41,474 bases of DNA from Planctomycetaceae bacterium (GTDB taxonomy: Bacteria > Planctomycetota > Planctomycetia > Planctomycetales > Planctomycetaceae), in contig JAKFUG010000040.1 of NCBI GenBank assembly GCA_021732785.1, positions 1 to 41,474 of the forward strand. The letters are read 5' to 3'. Of this stretch, positions 1 through 8,373 are shown one piece after another (position 1 is the stretch's first letter; every line of letters begins with the position of its first letter). Below the pieces are notes generated by a model that had not been told where the DNA came from, made no database searches, and saw only the letters and a program-made list of their open reading frames with translations. The position numbers and the translations under genes were made by a program.

Positions 1-2
1 GA

Positions 3-40
3 ATGACGACTGACCACAGACCACCGACCACCGACCATTC
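3..40. repeat. Degenerate GACCACC tandem arm (single arm)
   Basis: A run of the word GACCACC/GACCACA (tgaccacagaccaccgacc and onward). It matches the arms of the complete foldback at 9374-9467. The opposite arm, if any, is upstream of the window. It sits immediately before the binding-protein gene and encodes the doubtful N-terminal extension of that frame. Confidence 0.6.
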
Positions 41-71
41 TCTTTCATCATCGCCCGGTGCCACCGCGGTG

Positions 72-1067
72 ATGGGGGCGCTCGCGGCTTTGATTCTCAC
101 CGCCGTCTGGTTGAGCGGGACGTTTTCCAGCCGCAATGCCCTCGTCGTCTACTGTGCTCACGACGCGGTGTACTCGGAAGCGATTCTCCTCCGGTTCGAA
201 CAGGAAACTGGCATCCCCGTCGAAATTCGCTTCGACACGGAAGCCACGAAATCGCTCGGACTGGTGCAGCTCATCGAGCGCGAACAGCAGCACCCGCGCT
301 GCGATGTCTTCTGGAACAACGAACTCCTGGGGACGCTATCGTTACAGGAGCAGGGCTTGCTCGAACCGTATCAGGGAACCGGCTGGCAACGGATGCCCGA
401 GCGTTTCCGAGACCCCGCCGGACACTGGGTCGGCTTCGCAGCACGATTGCGGGTGTGGATCGTCAACACGAAGGCCGCGGCAGCCGACGAAAAGACCGTC
501 GATGCGATTCTCAACACCGAAGCCGCGCGGGCCGCATTCGCGCAACCCATGTTCGGCACCACGCTCACCCACTACACGGTGCTCTGGCACACGTGGGGAG
601 AAGTACGGCTGAAAGAATGGCACGCCTCGCTTCGACAACGGGGCTTGCAGGAAGTGAAGGGGAACGCGGCGGTGAAAGATATGGTCGCCGCGGGACGGTG
701 CGACTGCGGGGCGACCGATACCGATGATGTGTTCGTCGCCATAGATGATCACCAACCGGTCGACATGCTGCCGGTGCGGGTCGATGGCGAAACGATTGCG
801 ATCCCCAACACCGTCGCCATCATTAAAGGGACGCAGCATCGCACCGCCGCGGAAAAACTGGTCGATTTTCTTACGTCAGCGCAAACGGAGCTGGCCCTCG
901 CGAAAGCCAAATCGCGACAGATTCCGCTTGGTCCCGTTGACGATGTAGACGTTCCTGTCGAGGTGAAACGGCTGCGCGACTGGGCCGCGGACAGCGTTGA
1001 TTTGCGTTCGCTGCTTCCGGACCGAAACGCGTGCCTGGCGTGGCTGCGGCAGGAGTACGCTCCGTGA
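72..1067 (+). CDS. Fe(III)-type ABC transporter substrate-binding protein
   Basis: Periplasmic binding protein of the ferric-iron/2-aminoethylphosphonate class (FbpA/AfuA-like), which captures the ligand for the permease and ATPase that follow. After a hydrophobic N-terminal segment (about residues 2-17, counted from ATG 72) the mature part opens with LVVYCAHDAVYSEAIL, the usual first strand and helix of this family (normally VYS-D--), followed by FEQETGIPVEIRFD and CDVFWNNE. Length (331 residues) is normal. I prefer ATG 72: the longer frame from ATG 3 adds 23 residues encoded by a degenerate GACCACC repeat and no signal sequence. No lipobox cysteine is visible, so the hydrophobic segment may be a signal peptide or an anchor. 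The stop overlaps the next start by GTGA, so it is translationally coupled to the permease. The ligand (iron or another) is inference. Confidence 0.85.
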   Translation: MGALAALILTAVWLSGTFSSRNALVVYCAHDAVYSEAILLRFEQETGIPVEIRFDTEATKSLGLVQLIEREQQHPRCDVFWNNELLGTLSLQEQGLLEPYQGTGWQRMPERFRDPAGHWVGFAARLRVWIVNTKAAAADEKTVDAILNTEAARAAFAQPMFGTTLTHYTVLWHTWGEVRLKEWHASLRQRGLQEVKGNAAVKDMVAAGRCDCGATDTDDVFVAIDDHQPVDMLPVRVDGETIAIPNTVAIIKGTQHRTAAEKLVDFLTSAQTELALAKAKSRQIPLGPVDDVDVPVEVKRLRDWAADSVDLRSLLPDRNACLAWLRQEYAP

Positions 1068-2587
1068 CGTTCGTCACGGCGGTGCTCGGTTCGCTCCTCC
1101 GCGCGGTCGTGGTGACGGCGTTCGTCCTTGCCATCAGTCGGCAATGGTCGCGGCGTTTGAATCTCGTCGATGCGCGCTGGCGCGGCCTAACCTGGGCGTT
1201 CATTCTCGCTCCCGGTCTGGTCCCGGAACTATTGCTGGGCTATGCGTACGCACCGTGGGTGATCGGAAAGCCGCGTCTTGCGGAAATTGTCTGCACCCTA
1301 TTGCTCGGACTGCGGTTACTGCCCGTTGGCGTGATTGCGTGGCAGTTGACGCCGCCATCGCCACTCAGTCGATCCGCGTGGCATGTGCGCCGGATGACGC
1401 CGCGTGATCGTCGACAGATGATCGAATTGTTCCGTTGCTGGTGGGTCGGACCGATTCGCAGCACCATTCCCGCGGCGGCACTGGTGGGATTGCTCGCGTT
1501 CCAGGAGTTTGAACTCGCGGCGTTGTTGAAGGCCGTGAGTTGGACCAACTGGCTGTTCGTCAATCAGCAAATGGGACAGGCGTTTGCCGGTCTCGTTCGC
1601 GCGGCAACCGTTCCCGCGGTGCTGCAAATCGCGGTAATTGGTGCGGCGGTGATGTGTCTGCGTCCGAAATACGGCAACACGGCATCGACAGCATCTCATG
1701 TCGAGTTTTGTGTGCCACTGGCTCTGCCAGTGTCTTCGTTCTTGAGTGGTGATCGAGTTGGAAATGCAGAAGACACTGGCAGAGCCAGTGGCACACAAAG
1801 GCTGAAGCACTTGACCCGCTGGTTCCTGTGCGGCCTTATCTCCGCGTGGCTGTGCATGATCCTTGCATGGGCTTTCATCGTCATTGTGCCGTTGTCGTCC
1901 CTCACCTGGGGATTGCCCGCGGGGATTGTGCAACTGGCGGGGCAGGCGCTGCGCTGGCAGGGACTGCTGCGTGAGTTGCTGGGAAACGTCGCGGTGAGCG
2001 TGACCGCGGCGTGTGCGGCGTGGACGTTGGCCGCCGGTGTTCCCCCGGTCATTGACCGGGGGCGAAGACGGGGATGGGCGTTGCTCGTCGGCATCGCGTG
2101 TCTGCCGGGATTGTCGGGATCGCTCGTTCTCAGTCTCGGCATGTTGACCCTCTTTCAACGGTCGCTGTCGGGGCTCTACGATACGCCGGTGATGTGGGTG
2201 CTGGCGTCGATTCTGTTCCTGTTGCCGCGGGCGGTGTTGTTGCGATTGTGGCTACAGCCGGCGGATGGTTCCGCGGTGATGATTGCTCAGAGTTTGTGTG
2301 CGTCGAACGATCCCTCACAGCGTCGTGCGGGACGGGCGCTGGTCTGGCGATTGCGTGACGAACCCCGTTTTCTCGCCGTTTGTTACCTGGCGTATGCGAG
2401 CTATCTCGAACTGACACTGGCGGTCTTGCTCGCCCCCACGGGGCTGCCCTCGGGGTTGGTGCGGCTGTACAATTTCCTGCACTTCGGCCGCACGGCGGCA
2501 TTGTCGGCGGAGATGACGGTGCTGCTCGGCGTCCCTTTATTCTTCGCCGCGGTGGTGTGGGGACTGGCTCGAAAAGGTCGCGTGTGA
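1064..2587 (+). CDS. Fe(III)-type ABC transporter permease, two fused BPD domains
   Basis: Integral membrane permease of the FbpB type: 507 residues with about twelve hydrophobic segments in two halves, moving the ligand delivered by the upstream binding protein. Start GTG 1064 is chosen because it makes a GTGA overlap with the upstream stop and lies 8 nt after AGGAG (1051-1055). The GTG at 1031 would overlap the upstream gene by 37 nt. Both halves carry sequence resembling the cytoplasmic coupling loop (EFELAALLK in the first, ELTLAVLLAP in the second). Residues about 215-245 are encoded by a 93-bp perfect foldback repeat inserted in frame in the linker between the halves. This stretch (FCVPLALPVSS...EDTGRASGT) has no counterpart expected in FbpB. 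The stop again forms GTGA with the next gene. Confidence 0.85.
   Translation: MTFVTAVLGSLLRAVVVTAFVLAISRQWSRRLNLVDARWRGLTWAFILAPGLVPELLLGYAYAPWVIGKPRLAEIVCTLLLGLRLLPVGVIAWQLTPPSPLSRSAWHVRRMTPRDRRQMIELFRCWWVGPIRSTIPAAALVGLLAFQEFELAALLKAVSWTNWLFVNQQMGQAFAGLVRAATVPAVLQIAVIGAAVMCLRPKYGNTASTASHVEFCVPLALPVSSFLSGDRVGNAEDTGRASGTQRLKHLTRWFLCGLISAWLCMILAWAFIVIVPLSSLTWGLPAGIVQLAGQALRWQGLLRELLGNVAVSVTAACAAWTLAAGVPPVIDRGRRRGWALLVGIACLPGLSGSLVLSLGMLTLFQRSLSGLYDTPVMWVLASILFLLPRAVLLRLWLQPADGSAVMIAQSLCASNDPSQRRAGRALVWRLRDEPRFLAVCYLAYASYLELTLAVLLAPTGLPSGLVRLYNFLHFGRTAALSAEMTVLLGVPLFFAAVVWGLARKGRV
1707..1799. repeat. Foldback repeat inside permease gene, 31-bp perfect arms
   Basis: Left arm 1707-1737 and right arm 1769-1799 are perfect reverse complements over 31 bp, separated by a 31-nt loop. 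Each arm contains a smaller palindrome, CACTGGC-TCT-GCCAGTG. The whole element is 93 bp, exactly 31 codons, so the frame is preserved. Transcribed, it would make a long hairpin in the mRNA of the permease gene. Confidence 0.95.
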
Positions 2588-4467
2588 ACAAGCCGTGTCT
2601 GTGGCGACTGGAGCACATCACCCAACCGGGCCGAACGCGGCCGCGGCTGGATGACGTCACGCTCGAGATTCCGGTCGGCATCACAGCGTTGTTGGGACCG
2701 TCCGGCAGCGGGAAGACGTCGTTGCTGAATTTGCTCGTCGGGTTTGAGCGGGCCACGTCCGGAACGATCACGCGGCCTATGGAAAGCCAGCCCCCCGGCT
2801 GCTCAGAAGCCGCCGGGGGGCTTTCCGCGCCGTCGGCATCCCAATCTGGAAGATTGCCATTGTTCTGGTCGCCCGCGGATCATGGTCTCTGGCCACATCT
2901 GACGGTGTGCGAGCATCTGCGCTCCGTGATGCCGGGAGGTGCCGGGCAGGACGTCACGATCGATCATCTGCTGAAGCAATTTGATCTCGCTTCATTGGCG
3001 AGCGTCTTTCCCGCTACGTTGTCGATGGGGGAACGCAATCGACTAGCGGTCGCGCGGGCGATTGCCAGCGGGGCGGACGTCATTGTGCTGGATGAACCGC
3101 TGGCCCACGTCGATGCCGCGCGGCGCGATCAAGGTTGGCAAGCGCTGCGGGAGTTCGCCGCCGAACATTCCATTATCTTTGCAACGCAGCAACCGGAAAC
3201 CGCATTGCAATACGCGGACTGGTTGATCGTGCTGAATGCAGGCCGCGTACTGGCAACGGGAACTCCACAAGAACTTTATGATTCGCCACCGGATCAGACG
3301 GTGGCAGCACTCACGGGACCGATGACGTGGCTGCCGGCGCGGGAAGCGGAATTGTGGACCACGCCGCCACATTCGGGGTGCCTGCGTCCCGAACGACTGG
3401 CGGTTGTCGAACAACCCGGATCGCCGTTGAGCGTTGCCGCTCACCGCAGCGCCGGCGTGTTCGATGCCGTCGACATCGCCCATCTGCAAACCGGCGACAT
3501 TGCGCGGACGTTTCTCACCACGCCGTCTCGCACGCGCTTTGCGCCGGGGACTGCCGTCGTGCTGCGATTGCTGTGGACGCTTCTCATTGCCATCAGCATT
3601 TGCGGCTGCCGTCCCAACGCGGAAACGAATATCGCCCCGGTTGCCGAACGGACATGGTCGCTCCCCGCGGACGGGACGAAAGTTCCCGCCCCGCGCGGCA
3701 TCACCGCCGGGCCGCAGGGGGAGATTTACGTTCTCGACAACATCGGCCGCGTCCTCGTGATGGACGACAAAGGAGGCCTCACGCGGTCGTGGTGGATGCC
3801 CGAGTACAGCGTCGGCAAGCCCGAACGGTTGCTCGTCTGCCGCGATGGCCGCCTCGCCGTTGCCGACACGCATTATCACCGCGTGGTGATTTTCAACGAG
3901 CAGGGTGAAGTGCTCACCATGTTCGGCCGCCGCGGTTCCGGTCCCGGCGAATTCGAGTACCCGGTGGCGATCGCGGAAGACGACCGTGACAATCTGTACG
4001 TGTGCGAGTATGGTGGCAATGACCGTGTGCAAATCTTTCGTCCTGACGGAACCTACGTGAGCACGTTCGGCAGCTTCGGTACCGGTCCCGGTCAATTTCA
4101 ACGACCGAGCGGCATCGTCTGGCGGGACAAAAAACTGTACATCGTCGATGCCTTTAACAATCGAGTCCATGTCTGTGATGAAACAGGAGCAGCGGTCTCG
4201 TTGCCACCGGGGGCGTTCAGCGCCGAGTTGCATTATCCGTACGATGTCAGCCTGACGGAGGAGGGAACCGTGTACGTCGTGGAGTATGGAGCGGGCCGGG
4301 TAACGTGGTTCAGCAACGACGGAAAACTCCTCGGACGCACGGGCACAACGGGCGGCGGAACAGGGCAACTTTACACGCCGTGGGGATTGAGCGTGGATCA
4401 ACACGGTTCGGTTTTCGTGGCGGATACGGGAAATCGCCGTGTGGTGCATTGGATGTTGAAGAAGTGA
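2584..4467 (+). CDS. ABC transporter ATPase fused in frame to NHL beta-propeller
   Basis: The first about 325 residues are an FbpC-type ATPase. Walker A is GPSGSGKT (38-45), the signature is LSMGE (146-150) instead of LSGGQ, and Walker B is VIVLDEP (D170, E171). The switch histidine position reads Gln (ATQQPE, Q202). A C-terminal TOBE-like segment ends in APGTAVVLRL. Without a stop the frame continues into a hydrophobic stretch ending ISICGC and then six NHL-like blades (for example GNDRVQIFRPDGTYVSTFG and DTGNRRVVHW). Total 627 residues. Start GTG 2584 overlaps the permease stop (GTGA). Internal GTG 3559 or TTG 3568 could start a separate lipoprotein. A palindrome is embedded at residues 66-81, before the Q-loop region. 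A true fusion, or two proteins from one frame, are both possible. ATPase activity is uncertain given the altered motifs. Confidence 0.8.
   Translation: MNKPCLWRLEHITQPGRTRPRLDDVTLEIPVGITALLGPSGSGKTSLLNLLVGFERATSGTITRPMESQPPGCSEAAGGLSAPSASQSGRLPLFWSPADHGLWPHLTVCEHLRSVMPGGAGQDVTIDHLLKQFDLASLASVFPATLSMGERNRLAVARAIASGADVIVLDEPLAHVDAARRDQGWQALREFAAEHSIIFATQQPETALQYADWLIVLNAGRVLATGTPQELYDSPPDQTVAALTGPMTWLPAREAELWTTPPHSGCLRPERLAVVEQPGSPLSVAAHRSAGVFDAVDIAHLQTGDIARTFLTTPSRTRFAPGTAVVLRLLWTLLIAISICGCRPNAETNIAPVAERTWSLPADGTKVPAPRGITAGPQGEIYVLDNIGRVLVMDDKGGLTRSWWMPEYSVGKPERLLVCRDGRLAVADTHYHRVVIFNEQGEVLTMFGRRGSGPGEFEYPVAIAEDDRDNLYVCEYGGNDRVQIFRPDGTYVSTFGSFGTGPGQFQRPSGIVWRDKKLYIVDAFNNRVHVCDETGAAVSLPPGAFSAELHYPYDVSLTEEGTVYVVEYGAGRVTWFSNDGKLLGRTGTTGGGTGQLYTPWGLSVDQHGSVFVADTGNRRVVHWMLKK
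2781..2826. repeat. Palindromic repeat inside ATPase gene
   Basis: AGCCCCCCGGC (2789-2799) pairs perfectly with GCCGGGGGGCT (2812-2822) over 11 bp with a 12-nt loop. GGAAAGCC on the left and CTTTCC on the right extend the symmetry. It lies in frame in the ATPase, encoding about 15 residues (MESQPPGCSEAAGGLS) where FbpC proteins normally have a short beta-hairpin. Confidence 0.85.
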
Positions 4468-4498
4468 AAACCATGATGAATGACCCGTCCGGATGTGG

Positions 4499-4620
4499 TC
4501 CCTTCGCCCCCGTCTGCGGGGGAGAAGGTGTCCGAAGGACGAATGAGGGGGCCATGCGTTTCAATCCGCCCCCTCACCCTAACCCTCTCCCCCGAGTACG
4601 GCGGGAGAGGGGACCGGAGT
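4499..4620. repeat. Dispersed CCTTCTCCCCCG palindromic repeat, copy 1
   Basis: Contains the hairpin CCTTCGCCCCCG-tctg-CGGGGGAGAAGG (4501-4528), then TGAGGGGGC paired with GCCCCCTCA across a 15-nt loop, then CTCTCCCCC paired with GGGAGAG. The same module starts a second copy at 41399. It fills the gap between the ATPase/propeller gene and the 1,000-residue VWA gene and could act as a terminator for the importer operon. Confidence 0.85.
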
Positions 4621-4667
4621 TGCGGGCGCTGGGATTCCGCTAATCGCAAGCGAAGATGGTTTCTCCC

Positions 4668-4692
4668 ACTGACAACGAACCACTGACAACTC
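4668..4692. repeat. Short CACTGACAAC tandem, possible foldback arm
   Basis: CACTGACAAC occurs twice, 4 nt apart, ending two bases before the ATG at 4694. It resembles the single arms of the foldback hairpins elsewhere in the window, but no complementary arm is seen here. It leaves the VWA gene without an obvious Shine-Dalgarno sequence. Confidence 0.5.
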
Positions 4693-4693
4693 C

Positions 4694-7600
4694 ATGACTT
4701 CCCTCCGCCGCTTCCTGCTGACCCTTTTTCCGCCGCCGCGGAAGCCGGTCACATGGCGCGCGGGGATTTCGCTGGCGGTCTTTGCGGTGCTGTTCGCGGG
4801 GACTGTGATTGGCCTGGAACTATCGCACACCCTATTATTTTCTCGACCCGCGGCGTTTGGACTCAGCATCTTTGCCGGGTGGCTCTGGTGGCTGCATGTC
4901 GCGGGATATGCCGGATTGCCGGCGGTTCGCGGAGAAGTCGCCCTCTGGACACGGTTGCTGCTGTTCGCGCTGATGGTGATGGTCCTCGCCGAGCCGCGCG
5001 CCGTGCGGACGCGCGATGTCGTCTCGACGATGTATCTCGTCGACGTCTCCGATTCGATCCGTCACGACAGCGTGGACGCGGCAACGAAGTACGTCATCGA
5101 TTCCGTCGAAAAGAAGCCGAAGAACGATGAAGCCGGATTGCTGATTTTCGGCAAGACCCCGGCCGTCGAGTTACCGCCGCGCGTGAGTTTTCCGTACGAA
5201 GCCCGCAATTCGCAGGTGAGCGGCGGGGCGACGAACATTGAACAGGCGCTGTCCCTCGCCGCGGCGATGCTGCCCGACGACAATCAATCCAAACTGGTCG
5301 TCATCAGCGACGGCGTGCAGACCGAAGGGAATCTGTCGCGCGTCCTCGACGATCTCAAATCCCGCGGCATCTCCGTGGATGTCCTCCCCGTCGATTATTC
5401 CTACGACAAGGAAGTGTGGCTCGAACGGCTCGACCTGCCGCAACAGGTGAAGCTCGGCGAAACCTACGAAGCCGCGATGGTTCTTTCCTCGCTGAATGAA
5501 GGCCAAGGAAAACTCACGCTGCGTGAGAATGGGCAGACCATCGCCGAGCAGAACATCAAATATCAACCCGGCAAGAACCGGTATACCGTGCCCTTGGCGT
5601 TGCGGTCCGCGGGGTATTACGAGTACACCGCCACCATCGAAGTTGACCGCACGGAAGACAGCCTGCCGCAGAATAACACGGTCCTCGGCTACATCTTCGT
5701 CGAAGGCGAAGGCAAAGTCCTGCTCGTCACAGATCCTGCCGGCAAGGTGGACGACTGGCAGCCGCTCGTCAAAACGCTGGAAGAAGCCGAACGGTCCGTC
5801 GAAGTCATTTCGGCGTTCGATTTCCCCAGCGAAACTCCGGCACTGATGCCGTATGACGCCATCATTTTTTGCAACGTGCCGTACGACGCCTTTGGCATCG
5901 ACCAACTGAACGGACTCAAAGAAGCGGTCTACAACGTCGGCGTCGGCTTCATGATGATCGGCGGCAAAAACAGCTTCGGCGCGGGGGGCTGGCATCGGAC
6001 CGTTGTCGAAGAAATCCTGCCCGTCACGATGGACATCTCGAACAAGAAAGTGCTCCCCAAGGGAGCGCTCGCCATCATTCTGCACACCTGCGAATTCGCC
6101 GACGGCAACACGTGGGCCAAGCGAATCAGCAAGCAGGCGATCAAGGTCCTCAGCGCGCAGGACGAAGTCGGCATGCTGGCCTACGACTTTCAGAACGGCG
6201 AAGACTGGCTGTTTGAACTCACGCCCGCCGGGGAATATGAAAAGCTGGTGCCGCTCATCGAAGGGGCCCAGATCGGCGACATGCCGAGCTTTCAATCGAC
6301 GATGGAAATGGGCCTTGCCGGGCTGAAAAAGAGCGATGCGGCAACGAAGCACATGATCATCATCTCCGATGGGGACCCGTCGCCGCCGACGCCGATGCTG
6401 ATGCAGGATTTCGTCGACGCCAAGATCAGCGTCTCGACCGTCGCCGTCTATCCCCACGGCGGCGTTGAGCAACAGTCGCTGCAAACCATCGCCAACATCA
6501 CCGGCGGGCGGTACTACTTCGTCAATGAGAACCCCGAGGTGCTCCCGGCGATCTTCATCAAGGAATCGAAGACGCTGAAGCGTTCGATGGTACAGAACAA
6601 AACCATCGCCCCGCAGTTGGGATTCCCGTCGCCGGTGATGAAGGGAATCACCGGCGTGCCGAAGCTGCATGGATACGTGCTGACCAATGCCAAGCCCGCA
6701 CCGGCGATGACGATTCTCAACGCCCCACCGGAAGCCGAAGACCCCGGTCAGCAAGACCCGATTCTCGTCGTCTGGCAGCACGGCCTCGGCAAGACCGCGG
6801 CCTTCACGTCCGATTTGTCCCCCAACTGGGCCGCGGACTGGCAATCGTGGGAGCATTATCAGGCCTTTGTGAAGCAACTCATCACCGATATTTCCCGTGT
6901 CCGCAAGCAGGGTTCACTGCGGCTGTCCTCCTACACCAACGGCGGCGAAGCGGTGATCGTGGTGGAAGATTTTCACAGCGAGGAACAGTTCCTCGAAGTC
7001 AACGCCAAGCTCAACGGCCCCGGCGGCAAGTCCGAAAGTGTGCGGCTGAAGCAAGTCGCCCCGCGGCGTTATCAGGCCAACGTGCCGCTCTGGGGACACG
7101 GCCGTTATCACGTTTCATCCACCGGCAAAGGAGGAGACCGTGACGAAACCGCATTCGGCGGATTCATCGTGCCATACTCACCCGAGTACCTGCGGTTCCG
7201 CTCGAATCGGCAAACGCTGTCCGACATCGCCAGTCGCACCGGGGGTCGCGTGCTGTCGGGAACCGTCGCCGAGGACACGCAGTCCAAAGCCGAGCGGGTT
7301 CCGAAACGAACCTCGCGGCCGATCTTCGATTGGTTTCTGATGGCGCTGGCGATCCTGCTACCGCTCGATGTCGCCGTGCGGCGGATTCAACTCGACTGGT
7401 CCGCGATCTGGCAAACGCTCACTTGGCGGAAGCGTGCTCCCACCACAGCGACAATGGGAACGCTGCTCGATCGCAAGGCACAGGTGCAATCCGCATTGCA
7501 AGCCCGCAAGGAAGAACGCCCGATGCCGCCGCCAAAACCGACGACATCAACATCCAAACCACGTCCGCAATGGCCGAAACCGGAAGCGGCCGCGAAGCCA

Positions 7601-7696
7601 CCGGAAGCACCGCCCCCGACACCGGGTGGGGCGATGTCGACTACCGAACGACTGTTGAAGCTGAAAAAACAACGCGAAGATGAGCCCAAGGAATAG
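4694..7696 (+). CDS. Large membrane protein with von Willebrand A domains
   Basis: A 1,000-residue membrane protein that opens the MoxR/VWA operon. There are three hydrophobic segments near the N-terminus (about 24-42, 52-77, 84-99), then a VWA domain with an intact MIDAS motif DVSDS (D117, S119, S121) and the strand VVISDGVQTEG. A middle section reads MMIGGKNSFGAGGW, the type of loop found in glutamine-amidotransferase-like folds. A second VWA-like region follows (IIISDGDPSPPTP), with a degenerate first metal motif (ILHTCEF). A C-terminal membrane helix (FLMALAILLPLDVAVR) and a proline/lysine-rich tail close the protein. This architecture is common beside MoxR and DUF58 genes in planctomycetes. 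The family role (metal-dependent protein contacts, envelope assembly or stress) is only loosely known. The RAYT element lies directly after its stop. Confidence 0.8.
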   Translation: MTSLRRFLLTLFPPPRKPVTWRAGISLAVFAVLFAGTVIGLELSHTLLFSRPAAFGLSIFAGWLWWLHVAGYAGLPAVRGEVALWTRLLLFALMVMVLAEPRAVRTRDVVSTMYLVDVSDSIRHDSVDAATKYVIDSVEKKPKNDEAGLLIFGKTPAVELPPRVSFPYEARNSQVSGGATNIEQALSLAAAMLPDDNQSKLVVISDGVQTEGNLSRVLDDLKSRGISVDVLPVDYSYDKEVWLERLDLPQQVKLGETYEAAMVLSSLNEGQGKLTLRENGQTIAEQNIKYQPGKNRYTVPLALRSAGYYEYTATIEVDRTEDSLPQNNTVLGYIFVEGEGKVLLVTDPAGKVDDWQPLVKTLEEAERSVEVISAFDFPSETPALMPYDAIIFCNVPYDAFGIDQLNGLKEAVYNVGVGFMMIGGKNSFGAGGWHRTVVEEILPVTMDISNKKVLPKGALAIILHTCEFADGNTWAKRISKQAIKVLSAQDEVGMLAYDFQNGEDWLFELTPAGEYEKLVPLIEGAQIGDMPSFQSTMEMGLAGLKKSDAATKHMIIISDGDPSPPTPMLMQDFVDAKISVSTVAVYPHGGVEQQSLQTIANITGGRYYFVNENPEVLPAIFIKESKTLKRSMVQNKTIAPQLGFPSPVMKGITGVPKLHGYVLTNAKPAPAMTILNAPPEAEDPGQQDPILVVWQHGLGKTAAFTSDLSPNWAADWQSWEHYQAFVKQLITDISRVRKQGSLRLSSYTNGGEAVIVVEDFHSEEQFLEVNAKLNGPGGKSESVRLKQVAPRRYQANVPLWGHGRYHVSSTGKGGDRDETAFGGFIVPYSPEYLRFRSNRQTLSDIASRTGGRVLSGTVAEDTQSKAERVPKRTSRPIFDWFLMALAILLPLDVAVRRIQLDWSAIWQTLTWRKRAPTTATMGTLLDRKAQVQSALQARKEERPMPPPKPTTSTSKPRPQWPKPEAAAKPPEAPPPTPGGAMSTTERLLKLKKQREDEPKE

Positions 7697-7699
7697 TAT

Positions 7700-7735
7700 T
7701 TGGCGAGCGGGGGGACGTAAGTCCCCTCGGTGATT
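7700..7735. repeat. Left inverted repeat of RAYT unit
   Basis: Begins TTGGCGAGCGGGG and ends CGGTGATT. It contains an internal hairpin GGGGAC-GTAA-GTCCCC. It is the reverse complement of 8329-8364 with one mismatch (T for C). Confidence 0.9.
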
Positions 7736-7755
7736 GAATCGCATTTGGATTTCCC

Positions 7756-8370
7756 GTGCAGCGCTATTGGCTCCTAACATGGACGACTTACGGAACCTGG
7801 CTCCCAGGCGACCCGCGCGGGTTCGTCGGCCGTGTGCGCATCGCCGATGGAATCCGCGATGAAGCCAATCAATTCCAGGCCGAGCCTCACCGTGCCTCGC
7901 AACCTTTACTGGCCAACTCCGTTCAAACTCTCAAGCAAACTCCTGTTCGTTTGAATTATTCTCAGGCCGATCTACTGCTCCAGCAATTTCGAGAAACTGC
8001 GAACTATCGTCGATGGATTATTGCTGCCGGCGCAGTGATGTCTAATCATATCCATCTGGTTGTCGGTGTTCCGGATGATCCAGAACCGTCAACATTGCTG
8101 CGGGATTTCAAAAGCTATGGTAGCCGTGTGTTGAATCGCACCACCGATATCCCAGCGGGACACAAATGGTGGACGGAGCATGGATCAACGCGAAAACTTG
8201 CCGATGAGACAGCGCTGTCGAATGCAATTGCGTATGTGATGCAGCAAGAGTTTCCGTTGGTTGTTTGGACGGACCAAGAGTGGATCCGAACGAACTTGCC
8301 GAACAGAATCGATGAGTTGAATCAAGAGAATCACCGGGGGGACTTACGTCCCCCCGCTCGCCAAGGATAA
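7756..8370 (+). CDS. REP-associated tyrosine transposase (RAYT, Y1/HUH family)
   Basis: A 204-residue protein of the IS200-like Y1 transposase superfamily, the RAYT branch that is linked to REP palindromes. It starts WLLTWTTYGTWLPGDPRG, a very typical opening for this family. The HUH metal motif is HIHLVV (H98, H100), preceded by AGAVMSN. The candidate nucleophile is Y160 in NAIAYVMQQE. The start is GTG 7756 and no in-frame ATG is better placed. The last about 14 residues (ENHRGDLRPPARQG) are encoded by the right inverted repeat, which also lies just ahead of the stop. By family knowledge RAYTs nick and rejoin single-stranded REP hairpins. Acting on the palindromes in this window is inference. 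Its gene is complete, so it could be active. Confidence 0.88.
   Translation: MQRYWLLTWTTYGTWLPGDPRGFVGRVRIADGIRDEANQFQAEPHRASQPLLANSVQTLKQTPVRLNYSQADLLLQQFRETANYRRWIIAAGAVMSNHIHLVVGVPDDPEPSTLLRDFKSYGSRVLNRTTDIPAGHKWWTEHGSTRKLADETALSNAIAYVMQQEFPLVVWTDQEWIRTNLPNRIDELNQENHRGDLRPPARQG
8329..8364. repeat. Right inverted repeat of RAYT unit
   Basis: Contains the perfect 9-bp hairpin CGGGGGGAC-TTAC-GTCCCCCCG flanked by AATCAC and CTCGCCAA. The AAGGAT that follows directly (8363-8368) is the best Shine-Dalgarno for moxR at 8374, so the element edge contributes to the translation signal of the next gene. Confidence 0.9.
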
Positions 8371-8373
8371 AGC

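Larger units (their letters stand above)
7700..8364 (+). mobile_element. RAYT transposase unit bracketed by 36-bp inverted repeats
   Basis: A unit of 665 bp consisting of a left repeat (7700-7735), one transposase gene and a right repeat (8329-8364) in inverted orientation. The repeats match at 35 of 36 positions. The unit sits between the stop of the VWA gene (7696) and the start of moxR (8374) and therefore splits what would otherwise be a continuous operon in the same orientation. The right repeat also encodes the last residues of the transposase. No convincing target-site duplication is visible, although AAGGA flanks both sides (left CCAAGGAATAG, right CCAAGGATAA). Confidence 0.85.

Noticed and set aside
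7690-8372. Target-site duplication AAGGA around the RAYT unit
   Set aside because: The match is only 5 bp beside a slightly different context, and RAYT/Y1 enzymes normally make no duplication, so chance is likelier.
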